From JBDNBY01 sp039767595 (GTDB lineage: Bacteria > Pseudomonadota > Alphaproteobacteria > Rhodobacterales > Rhodobacteraceae), in NCBI GenBank assembly GCA_039767595.1, contig JBDNBY010000119.1, forward strand, positions 1 to 5,230: DNA of 5,230 bases. Direction: 5' to 3'. The notes under the pieces are model-generated. The model was not told the origin of the DNA and did not search any database. It saw only the letters and a program-made list of their open reading frames with translations. The number at the start of each line of letters is the position of its first letter. Position 1 is the first letter of the stretch. Below, in pieces: positions 1-5,225 of this stretch. The translations under genes and the position numbers were made by a program.

Positions 1-86
1 GTCCCATCCCGAACCCGGCCGTTAAGCGCCACGGCGCCAATGGTACTGCGTCTCAAGACGTGGGAGAGTAGGTCACCGCCAATCCT
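1..86 (+). rRNA. rrf: 5S ribosomal RNA, 3' portion (5' end outside window)
   Basis: The window opens inside a 5S rRNA at roughly nucleotide 30-35 of the usual ~115-120 nt molecule. Recognisable parts are the conserved CCCATCCCGAAC segment near the start, GCCAATGGTACTGCGTCTCAA in the middle (helix IV/loop E side), and the closing GGGAGAGTAGGTCACCGCC segment. The 3' end is put at about 86 because the last bases should pair with the missing 5' end of helix I; it could be off by a few bases. This marks the distal end of an rRNA operon whose 16S and 23S genes would lie to the left. After it comes an AT-rich stretch (87-173) without a recognisable tRNA and without a GC-rich hairpin plus T run. Confidence 0.95.
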
Positions 87-173
87 AATAAGATGCTCAA
101 TAAAAAAACAGATAATAAAAAATAATCATACCATAAATGCAGTTTATAGATCGATCTCATAACCTTTCCGCTT

Positions 174-573
174 ATGACCGATTCCGTTTCAGAACGTTAC
201 ATTGGTATGGTGACGCTCGTTGTTCTTGATTATAACGAAGCAATGGACTGGTATGTCGATGTTTCAGGGTTTCAATTGATCGAAGACACTACGATTTCCA
301 CACGGAAGCGTTGGATCGTTGTATCGCCAGGATCTGGGTGCGACGTATGGCTGGCAAACGGCACGACTAAGTCTCAGCACGCATCCATAGGAAATCAAGC
401 AGAGGGCCGTGTATCTCATTTCTTATACACGCATGATTGTTTGCTAAGTTTTTGAAAAGATGTAGAAAAATGGTGTGTTATTCGAGGACGCTCCACGCCA
501 CGAATCCTATGTATTGGTCGCCGTATTTGTTGATAAATTCGGCAATCGATAGGACTCACTCGAACAACATTAA
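174..573 (+). pseudogene. VOC / glyoxalase-fold family protein, degraded (frameshift and two nonsense codons)
   Basis: An open frame runs from ATG 174 to TGA 453-455 (93 codons) and its product resembles the N-terminal two thirds of small VOC (glyoxalase/bleomycin resistance) proteins. It has GMVTLVVLDYNEAMDWYVD, where the first beta strand and helix are expected, then KRWIVVSPGSG and GRVSHFLYTHD. The missing C-terminal third follows in the frame one base further on (451-573). It reads KNGVLFEDAPRHESYVLVAV, then VFVDKFGNR, a TAG, and DSLEQH before TAA at 571-573. VOC relatives usually read GV.F.E.PR.E.YG.VAVF.D..GN.WDL.E here. One extra T in the run at 449-453 would explain the frame change. 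A TAG at 463-465 interrupts the second part, and the TAG at 550-552 stands where a conserved Trp is expected. An intact gene would be about 130 residues. ATG 207 is an alternative start; neither has a clear Shine-Dalgarno site. The family is well supported, but the substrate is unknown. Confidence 0.8.
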
Positions 574-649
574 TACAACATAAAATAATAGCAACGTTTT
601 GATATAAAATATAACCAAGACGACTTGCACGCTATTCGAAAATTAATAT

Positions 650-679
650 TTGGACAGCACAATTGCAAACATTGATAAT
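650..679 (+). promoter_or_regulatory. possible promoter of the small lipoprotein gene
   Basis: TTGGAC (650-655) and GATAAT (674-679) are 18 bp apart, just upstream of the lipoprotein start. The -10 matches TATAAT at five of six positions and the -35 matches TTGACA at only three. The implied transcript start would lie only about 10 bp before the ATG, giving almost no leader for the ribosome-binding site. The whole 574-696 gap is AT-rich, so chance matches are likely. This is a weak call. Confidence 0.2.
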
Positions 680-696
680 CAACAAGAGAATAACAC

Positions 697-1011
697 ATGA
701 AAAATATCCCGATCACTCTCGTAATCCTTGCTCTCGTTACCGCATGCGCGAGTCCCGAAGTCGTCGAAACACGTAAAGTTAACGACAACCAAATGACCTG
801 TGACGAGATCCGTTCAGAATTAGAGGATGCACGGAAATTTGAAGAAGCGGCGCGTGATGAACGCGGTGTGACTCGGACGAACGTTGCGGCCGCTCTTTTA
901 TTCTGGCCTGCGCTCCTCGTTACTCAAGCGAATGCCAGCGAGGCGATTGATGCGGCTAGAGAGCGTCGTGATGTTCTTGTTGAACTCTCTGACAAGAAAA
1001 ACTGTAGTTAA
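697..1011 (+). CDS. small lipoprotein, function unknown
   Basis: This encodes a 104-residue protein with a type II signal peptide: Lys at position 2, a hydrophobic core at about 4-14, and a lipobox VTAC with the lipidated Cys at residue 17. The mature part is acidic and helical. It holds MTCDEI with Cys35, a charged helix at about 38-56, then a conserved-looking hydrophobic block TNVAAALLFWPALLVTQAN (61-79), a second helix AIDAARERRDVL (83-94) and a C-terminal Cys103. The layout TCDEI / NVAAA..FWPALL..A / EAIDAA..R / K..C is, from memory, that of a recurring family of short proteobacterial envelope lipoproteins without known function. Cys35 and Cys103 could form a disulfide in the periplasm. 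A weak purine-rich site (AAGAGA, 684-689) precedes the ATG at good spacing. The gene stands alone and ends at a strong hairpin. The lipoprotein call is firm; no role can be assigned. Confidence 0.85.
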   Translation: MKNIPITLVILALVTACASPEVVETRKVNDNQMTCDEIRSELEDARKFEEAARDERGVTRTNVAAALLFWPALLVTQANASEAIDAARERRDVLVELSDKKNCS

Positions 1012-1017
1012 TGATGC

Positions 1018-1055
1018 AATGGCGCGCAGCAAAGATGCTCTGCGCGCCATTTTTT
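1018..1055 (+). terminator. intrinsic terminator of the lipoprotein gene, shared by position with serB
   Basis: AATGGCGCGCAG (1018-1029) is perfectly complementary to CTGCGCGCCATT (1040-1051). This gives a 12-bp GC-rich stem with a 10-nt loop, followed by six T residues (1050-1055). It starts 6 bp after the lipoprotein stop codon and is a textbook Rho-independent terminator for the + strand. The serB stop codon (1054-1056, minus strand) lies within the T run, so in the serB transcript the hairpin begins about two bases after the stop. Downstream of the stem on the minus strand there are only scattered T residues, so its strength for serB is uncertain. Confidence 0.9.
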
Positions 1056-1908
1056 ACAAGCTATACCCCTGCATAAAGCATAGGCTTCGTAAATTTCCGA
1101 AGTTAATCACGACATTTGTTTGTGCCGCCACGGTGGGTTTAGCGTGAAGGGCCACGCCAAGGCCCGCACATTGTAGCATACCCAAGTCATTGGCACCGTC
1201 GCCTACAGCAATCACTTCAGCGGCCGTTATCCCGAGTTTTAATGATAGCTCTTCGAGCGCGGTAACTTTGGCGTCTCGGCCCACAATAGGTAGCCCGACT
1301 TCACCAGTTAATGTATCGCCAGTGACGAGTAGTGAATTGGCCCTGTGCTCATCAAACCCAAGTGACTGCGCTACATAGGCTGTAAACGCCGTGAAACCGC
1401 CGGACACAAGCGCGCAATACGCGCCGTGACGCTTCATCGTGTCGATCAGGAGTTTGCCACCGTCTGTAAACGTGATCCTTTCCTGGATCACCTTATCAAT
1501 AATCGATAAGGGGAGCCCCTTAAGTAACGCGACGCGCGATTTCAGCGCCTTTTCAAAATCCAGTTCGCCGTTCATGGCGCGGGCCGTAATATCTTTGACC
1601 TGTTCGCCGACGCCTGCCATATCGGCCAGCTCGTCTATGCATTCTTGGCCAATCATTGTGCTATCCATGTCAGCCAAGAGGAGTTTCTTTTTCCGGTTCT
1701 TGTTGACTTGGAGAACGAGATCGATTTTCTCTTGCTGCGCTTGCGCCCAGACTTGGTCAAACTGATCAGGCTGTTGATCCACGAAAATGTCAGCGGCCTC
1801 GCCCGCGGCAAGCCAGTTCCAATGCGTCCCCGCCAAGGCGGTCAAAAATGCCAAAACACGCTCCTCTCGGAGCGTGCCTTGTGCTGCAATAACAGTGATC
1901 ACATACAT
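1054..1908 (-). CDS. serB: phosphoserine phosphatase
   Basis: SerB hydrolyses O-phospho-L-serine to L-serine, the last step of the phosphorylated serine pathway. The 284-residue protein has all HAD-superfamily motifs. Motif I is DMDST at 80-84, with Asp80 as nucleophile and Asp82 as acid/base. The SerB-typical IGQECIDELAD follows, then motif II SGGF (169-172), Lys214 in RDAK as the motif III lysine, and motif IV GDGANDLGML (236-245) with the Mg-binding Asp pair. The first ~70 residues form the variable N-terminal region of the alphaproteobacterial type, shorter than in E. coli SerB (322 residues). ALHAKPTVA (253-261) is also typical. The protein ends at MQGYSL, which seems a few residues shorter than relatives as I recall them. 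The ATG lies 3 bp after the serA stop codon with no strong ribosome site, suggesting translational coupling in a serC-serA-serB operon. Confidence 0.95.
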   Translation of the reverse strand: MYVITVIAAQGTLREERVLAFLTALAGTHWNWLAAGEAADIFVDQQPDQFDQVWAQAQQEKIDLVLQVNKNRKKKLLLADMDSTMIGQECIDELADMAGVGEQVKDITARAMNGELDFEKALKSRVALLKGLPLSIIDKVIQERITFTDGGKLLIDTMKRHGAYCALVSGGFTAFTAYVAQSLGFDEHRANSLLVTGDTLTGEVGLPIVGRDAKVTALEELSLKLGITAAEVIAVGDGANDLGMLQCAGLGVALHAKPTVAAQTNVVINFGNLRSLCFMQGYSL

Positions 1909-1911
1909 GTG

Positions 1912-3507
1912 TTACACCACGTCAAAGCCAAGTGGCTTGACCTGCTGGAACATACCGGTGGCCTCTAGCTCGTTCAACGCCGCCTCAGCAATCGGTTGAT
2001 CGACGTAGAGCAGGGCGATCGCCTCGCCGCCCGCCTCTGCACGGCCCAGCGTAAAGTTAGCAATGTTCACACCGTGTTTGCCCATCGTTTGGCCCAATGT
2101 GCCAATGATGCCGGGGACATCTTCGTTTGTGGTATAGAGCATGTGCGCCCCAACCTCGGCGTCAATGTTGATCCCCTTAATCTGGATAAAGCGGGGCTTG
2201 CCATCCGAGAAGCACGTCCCCGCGATTGAGCGTTCGCGCTTATTCGTGACGACGGTGACCTTGATATACCCATCAAATGCGCCGGATTTGTCCTGTTTGG
2301 TTGTGCTGATCTTGACGCCGCGTTCCTTGGCGATCACCGGCGCACTGACCATGTTCACATCAGGGTTGCCGCGCTTCAGGATACCTGCCACGACGCCACA
2401 CTCAAGCGCCTTGAGGTTCATGTCGGATGCCACACCGTCAAAGAGGATGTTGATCGCTTGGATGGGTTCGTCGGTCAGTTGGCCGATGAAATTCCCCAAG
2501 TGCCCCGACAGCGTGAGCCATGGGCCCATGACTTTGGCCTCTTCGGCTGTCACGGATGGCATGTTGAGGGCATTGCTCACGGCACCGGTCAGGAGGTAAT
2601 CCGACATTTGTTCGGCCACTTGCAGCGCGACGTTCTCTTGGGCCTCGGTGGTTGCGGCGCCCAAGTGAGGCGTACACACGACGTTTGGCAAGTTAAACAG
2701 AGGGTTGTCTGTGGCGGGCTCGACCGAGAACACATCGAATGCGGCCCCCGCAACGTGACCCGATTTCAAAAGCTCGGCCAATGCCTCTTCATCCACCAAA
2801 CCACCGCGGGCACAGTTGATGATCCGAACGCCAGCTTTGGTTTTCATGAGGTTTTCACGGCTCAGAATATTGGCGGTTTGCTCAGTCTTTGGCACGTGGA
2901 GCGTGATGAAATCAGCGCGGGCCAATAGGGCGTCCAGCTCGACTTTTTCAACACCCATTTTATCGGCCTTTTCATCGGACAAAAAGGGATCATAGGCGAT
3001 GACCTTCATCTTGAGGCCCCGCGCGCGATCACAAACGATCCCGCCAATGTTACCCGCACCAATCACGCCAAGTGTTTTGTGCGTCAGTTCAACGCCCATG
3101 AACTTGGATTTTTCCCATTTGCCCGCATGGGTCGATGCACTCGCCTCGGGGATTTGACGCGCGACGGCGAACATCATGGCGATGGCATGTTCGGCGGTGG
3201 TGATCATGTTGCCAAAGGGGGTGTTCATCACAATGATCCCCTTTTTCGACGCGGCGTCGCGGTCGATGTTGTCCACACCGATTCCCGCGCGGCCAATGAC
3301 CTTTAGATTGGTGGCGGCATTGATGATTTTTTCGGTTGCTTTGGTTGCAGAGCGAATAGCCAAACCATCATACTGGCCGATCACCTCTAGTAGTTTATCT
3401 TTGTCTTTGCCCAGATCGGGCATGAAATCCACATCTACGCCGCGATCCCGAAAGATTTGAACAGCAGTTTCTGAGAGTTTGTCGGATACGAGAACTTTAG
3501 GGGCCAT
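1912..3507 (-). CDS. serA: D-3-phosphoglycerate dehydrogenase
   Basis: SerA oxidises 3-phosphoglycerate to 3-phosphohydroxypyruvate with NAD+, the committed step of serine synthesis. At 531 residues it is the long (type I) form. The N-terminal substrate-binding half has VIGRAGIGVDNID (70-82). The NAD-binding fold has GAGNIG (150-155) and an acidic residue at Asp173 (AYDPF) that favours NAD over NADP. Catalytic residues are Arg234 (NCARGG), Glu263 (SVEPA) and His281 (TPHLGAAT). Residues of about 315-445 fit the intervening allosteric-substrate-binding domain, and about 454-531 form a C-terminal ACT domain (NEDVPGIIGTLG, NIANFTLGR) that in relatives often mediates serine feedback. The start at 3507 is backed by the ribosome site AAAGG (3514-3518). 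It lies 67 bp after serC and 3 bp before serB. All catalytic residues are intact. Confidence 0.97.
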   Translation of the reverse strand: MAPKVLVSDKLSETAVQIFRDRGVDVDFMPDLGKDKDKLLEVIGQYDGLAIRSATKATEKIINAATNLKVIGRAGIGVDNIDRDAASKKGIIVMNTPFGNMITTAEHAIAMMFAVARQIPEASASTHAGKWEKSKFMGVELTHKTLGVIGAGNIGGIVCDRARGLKMKVIAYDPFLSDEKADKMGVEKVELDALLARADFITLHVPKTEQTANILSRENLMKTKAGVRIINCARGGLVDEEALAELLKSGHVAGAAFDVFSVEPATDNPLFNLPNVVCTPHLGAATTEAQENVALQVAEQMSDYLLTGAVSNALNMPSVTAEEAKVMGPWLTLSGHLGNFIGQLTDEPIQAINILFDGVASDMNLKALECGVVAGILKRGNPDVNMVSAPVIAKERGVKISTTKQDKSGAFDGYIKVTVVTNKRERSIAGTCFSDGKPRFIQIKGINIDAEVGAHMLYTTNEDVPGIIGTLGQTMGKHGVNIANFTLGRAEAGGEAIALLYVDQPIAEAALNELEATGMFQQVKPLGFDVV

Positions 3508-3518
3508 GGTGCACCTTT
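3508..3518 (-). promoter_or_regulatory. serA ribosome-binding site
   Basis: On the minus strand AAAGGTGCACC immediately precedes the serA ATG. The AAGG core is about six bases from the start codon, which fixes the serA start and shows that serA is translated independently of serC. Confidence 0.7.
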
Positions 3519-3537
3519 ATGTAAATTGTTGGGAGTG

Positions 3538-3565
3538 TGGGGCGCGGTGTCATCAACACGCCCCA
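3538..3565 (-). other. hairpin in the serC-serA intergenic leader
   Basis: In plus-strand coordinates, TGGGGC (3538-3543) and GTGT (3547-3550) can pair with ACAC (3556-3559) and GCCCCA (3560-3565). That gives a 10-bp stem with a 3-nt bulge (3544-3546) and a 5-nt loop. In the transcript it lies 9 bases after the serC stop codon and about 20 before the serA ribosome site. No T run follows, so it is unlikely to be a full terminator. It could stabilise the upstream serC message or mark an RNA processing point. The structure is seen in the sequence; the role is inferred. Confidence 0.5.
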
Positions 3566-3574
3566 ATCGAGAAT

Positions 3575-4717
3575 TTATTGCGCGGCGATTTCGGCGTGAA
3601 AGGCCCATTCCAACCAAGGCAACATCGCTGCGATGTCGGCGGTTTCCACAGTGCCGCCGCACCAGATCCGAAGACCGGCGGGAGCATCACGATAGGCCCC
3701 AATATCAAGGGCTACGCCCTCGGCTTCGAGGCGCTTGGCCACGGCTTTGGCAAAGGCGGCGCCGTCGGTGATCCGAGGGTCGGTGAACTTCAAACACACG
3801 GATGTGTTTGAGCGCGTGGCCGGATCGATGGCCAAATTCGCAATCCAATCATGTGTGTCGCAAAACGCAAAGACGGCCTGCGCATTGGCGTCGGCTCGTG
3901 CCATGAGACCCTTGAGCCCCCCAACAGAGGCGGCCCAGTCCAAGGCGACCAGATAATCTTCGACGGCCAGCATCGAGGGCGTGTTGATTGTCGCGCCTTC
4001 AAAGATGCCTTCGATCAATTTGCCGCCTTTGGTCAGGCGGAAAATCTTTGGCAAGGGCCATGCAGGCGTATAGCTTTCGAGGCGTTCCACTGCGCGCGGG
4101 GACAGGATCAATATGCCATGCGCCGCTTCGCCGCCCAAAACTTTTTGCCATGAGAATGTCGTGACATCGAGCTTGTCCCATGGCAAATCCATGGCAAAGG
4201 CCGCCGAGGTGGCATCACAGATCGTGAGGCCCTCGCGATCCGCTGGGATCATATCGCCATGCGGCATCCGCACGCCAGAGGTCGTCCCGTTCCATGTGAA
4301 CACAACGTCCGTGTTGTAATCAAGGGCGGCCATATCGACGATCTCGCCATAGGGCGCCTCGTGGACCTGTGCGTCAATTTTTAGCTGTTTGACAACATCG
4401 CTGACCCAGCCGGCGCCGAAGCTTTCCCATGCCACCATCGTGGCAGGGCGCGCGCCCAGCAGCGACCACATCGCCATTTCAACGGCGCCAGTGTCCGAGG
4501 CTGGCACAATGCCAATGCGGTACTCTGCAGGGATGCCGAGGATCTCGCGCGTTTGTTCAATCGCGGCCTTTAGCTTGGCCTTGCCAGGCGCGGCACGATG
4601 CGAGCGTCCAAGAGGGGCGTCGGCCAGTTTATTCAATTCAAATGTGGGGATTTTGGCGCAGGGGCCAGATGAAAAACGCGGATTAGCCGGCCGCGTTGCC
4701 GGTTGGTCAATAGCCAT
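3575..4717 (-). CDS. serC: phosphoserine aminotransferase
   Basis: SerC is a PLP enzyme that moves an amino group from glutamate to 3-phosphohydroxypyruvate, giving O-phosphoserine and 2-oxoglutarate. The 380-residue protein is a fold-type I aminotransferase. The PLP-binding lysine is Lys192 in TTFSWQKVLGGEAAHG. ICDATSA (166-172) supplies Asp168, which pairs with the PLP ring nitrogen. FSSGPCAKIP (15-24) matches the N-terminal substrate-side loop, and VPASDTGAVEMAMW (71-84) the phosphate-binding region. The sequence is of the divergent SerC type found in alphaproteobacteria and Methanosarcina (TIGR01365-like, from memory) rather than the E. coli type, which is normally about 360 residues. It is the first gene of the serine operon. 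The ATG at 4717 is set by the ribosome site AAAGGG (4725-4730) seven bases upstream. No disruption is visible. Confidence 0.96.
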   Translation of the reverse strand: MAIDQPATRPANPRFSSGPCAKIPTFELNKLADAPLGRSHRAAPGKAKLKAAIEQTREILGIPAEYRIGIVPASDTGAVEMAMWSLLGARPATMVAWESFGAGWVSDVVKQLKIDAQVHEAPYGEIVDMAALDYNTDVVFTWNGTTSGVRMPHGDMIPADREGLTICDATSAAFAMDLPWDKLDVTTFSWQKVLGGEAAHGILILSPRAVERLESYTPAWPLPKIFRLTKGGKLIEGIFEGATINTPSMLAVEDYLVALDWAASVGGLKGLMARADANAQAVFAFCDTHDWIANLAIDPATRSNTSVCLKFTDPRITDGAAFAKAVAKRLEAEGVALDIGAYRDAPAGLRIWCGGTVETADIAAMLPWLEWAFHAEIAAQ

Positions 4718-4724
4718 GTAGCTA

Positions 4725-4730
4725 CCCTTT
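4725..4730 (-). promoter_or_regulatory. serC ribosome-binding site
   Basis: AAAGGG on the minus strand lies seven bases before the serC ATG, a strong site at good spacing. The leader hairpin at 4741-4758 ends 10 bases further upstream, close enough that folding there could affect ribosome access. Confidence 0.75.
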
Positions 4731-4740
4731 CAGATAAATG

Positions 4741-4846
4741 CCTCTCGTTGGGGAGAGGTGTCCCACTTGCGCTCATATGCGATGCGGCGCTGCAGCACAA
4801 TCGCAAATATGCCGGTTTTGGGGGATGAAACGCCGATTTCACATCG
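4741..4846 (-). ncRNA. structured 5' leader of the serC operon, candidate serC leader RNA motif
   Basis: Three possible hairpins follow each other on the minus strand, given here in plus coordinates. (1) 4824-4845: GAT and GAAA pair with TTTC and ATC, with a 6-nt loop and a 2-nt bulge. (2) 4774-4811: CATATGCGAT pairs with ATCGCAAATATG, giving ten base pairs, a two-base bulge and a 16-nt loop. (3) 4741-4758: CCTCTC and GAGAGG form a 6-bp stem just upstream of the serC ribosome site. GCGC at 4769-4772 could instead pair with GCGC at 4787-4790, an alternative that conflicts with hairpin 2. A conserved serC leader RNA is known upstream of serC-serA operons in alphaproteobacteria (Corbino et al. 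2005). Position and gene content match, but I cannot confirm the consensus by eye. No strong terminator T run is present. Confidence 0.45.
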
Positions 4847-4874
4847 TCATTTCCACCTATCGGAAACTTGGCGC

Positions 4875-4901
4875 CTTATATGTCGACAATATTGATATAA
4901 G
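4875..4901. repeat. 7-bp inverted repeat, possible operator between divergent genes
   Basis: CTTATAT (4875-4881) and ATATAAG (4895-4901) are perfect inverted copies separated by 13 bp. The spacer is itself made of two short palindromes, TGTCGACA (4881-4888) and CAATATTG (4887-4894). The dyad lies in the AT-rich gap between serC and the rhodanese-like gene, where both promoters should be. It overlaps the possible -35 of the + strand promoter. This makes it a candidate site for a dimeric regulator, although AT-rich DNA gives such repeats by chance. Confidence 0.35.
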
Positions 4902-4920
4902 TTGTAATTCCTATTTTATT
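4892..4920 (+). promoter_or_regulatory. possible promoter for the rhodanese-like gene
   Basis: TTGATA (4892-4897) and TTTATT (4915-4920) are 17 bp apart, with matches of four of six to each sigma-70 hexamer. The implied start, about 4927, would leave a leader of some 20 bases before the ATG at 4949. No better pair was seen on this strand. A minus-strand promoter for serC is expected in the same region, but no convincing hexamer pair could be picked. Confidence 0.25.
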
Positions 4921-4948
4921 TCAATCAAAGGGTGAGGTGAGGGTGGGT

Positions 4949-5179
4949 ATGTCGATCGAACAAATGCAATATTACATGGCTAAGTTGGCCTATGAAACAG
5001 ATAGTTGGGATGTGGCACAGATGTTGGCCGAAGGGTCGACCTATGTCATCGTAGATGGGCGCACCGAGGCCGCGTATTCCCAAGAGCATATTCCTCAGGC
5101 CATCAACGTGCCTCATCGCGATATTTCGCAAACAACAACGCCTCATCAATTCCCTTATTTCGACCGAGGGTCGGCATAA
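4949..5179 (+). pseudogene. rhodanese-like domain protein, truncated before the active site
   Basis: From ATG 4949 this reads 76 codons: QMQYYMAKLAYETDSWDV (5-22), then YVIVDGRTEAAY (32-43) and HIPQAINVPHRDIS (47-60). These are the N-terminal elements of a single-domain rhodanese: the VDGR strand and turn and the H-I-P-A-I-N-[VI]-P-H motif. Intact relatives continue for some 50-60 residues with a Y-C-D-G type catalytic cysteine loop, which binds the transferred sulfur. Here similarity fades after residue 60 and a TAA stops the frame at 5177-5179. No frame up to the window end restores the missing half. PYFDRGSA near the end could be an eroded loop in which Cys became Phe, but this is speculative. 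ATG 4949 has a GAGGG site at 4939-4943; an in-frame GTG at 4937 with AAAGGG upstream is an alternative. The gene is divergent from serC. It is probably a pseudogene; a short expressed protein is possible but would lack sulfurtransferase activity. Confidence 0.7.
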
Positions 5180-5184
5180 TTTTT
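5161..5184 (+). terminator. weak hairpin with T run after the truncated rhodanese gene
   Basis: CGACC (5161-5165) and GGTCG (5169-5173) form a 5-bp stem with a 3-nt loop, followed after six bases by five T residues (5180-5184). The stem is short and the T run not directly adjacent, so this would be a poor terminator. It overlaps the last codons of the truncated reading frame. Confidence 0.25.
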
Positions 5185-5216
5185 CCTTGATCCGAGTCTA
5201 CGCTCAATTCATGGGT

Positions 5217-5225
5217 AAAGGAGAG
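5217..5225 (+). promoter_or_regulatory. ribosome-binding site of a gene starting beyond the window
   Basis: AAAGGAGAG is a near-ideal Shine-Dalgarno sequence. Its AGGAG core (5219-5223) is followed by the seven bases AGTATAA to the window edge. A start codon is expected in the next one or two bases outside the window, on the + strand. It supports the view that the rhodanese frame really ends before this point. Confidence 0.55.

Noticed and set aside
148..157. AGATCGATCT palindrome upstream of the VOC pseudogene
   Set aside because: A single 10-bp palindrome with no repeat partner or promoter context; it can occur by chance in this composition.
884..1147. Plus-strand 87-codon frame overlapping the lipoprotein gene and the serB 3' end
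   Set aside because: It runs through the lipoprotein gene in another frame and across the hairpin terminator, and its product looks like no protein family.
2141..2200. SerA as a short form without the regulatory region
   Set aside because: The reading frame continues through a full allosteric-substrate-binding region and a recognisable C-terminal ACT domain, so it is the long form.
2141..2928. Long plus-strand open frames of about 150 codons opposite serA
   Set aside because: They lie wholly antisense to a clearly intact serA, have no recognisable domain, and are expected by chance opposite moderately GC-rich coding sequence.
4633..4842. Minus-strand 69-codon frame across the serC leader and start
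   Set aside because: It overlaps serC in another frame and crosses its ribosome site. A leader peptide of this size with no runs of serine or other regulatory codons is not supported.
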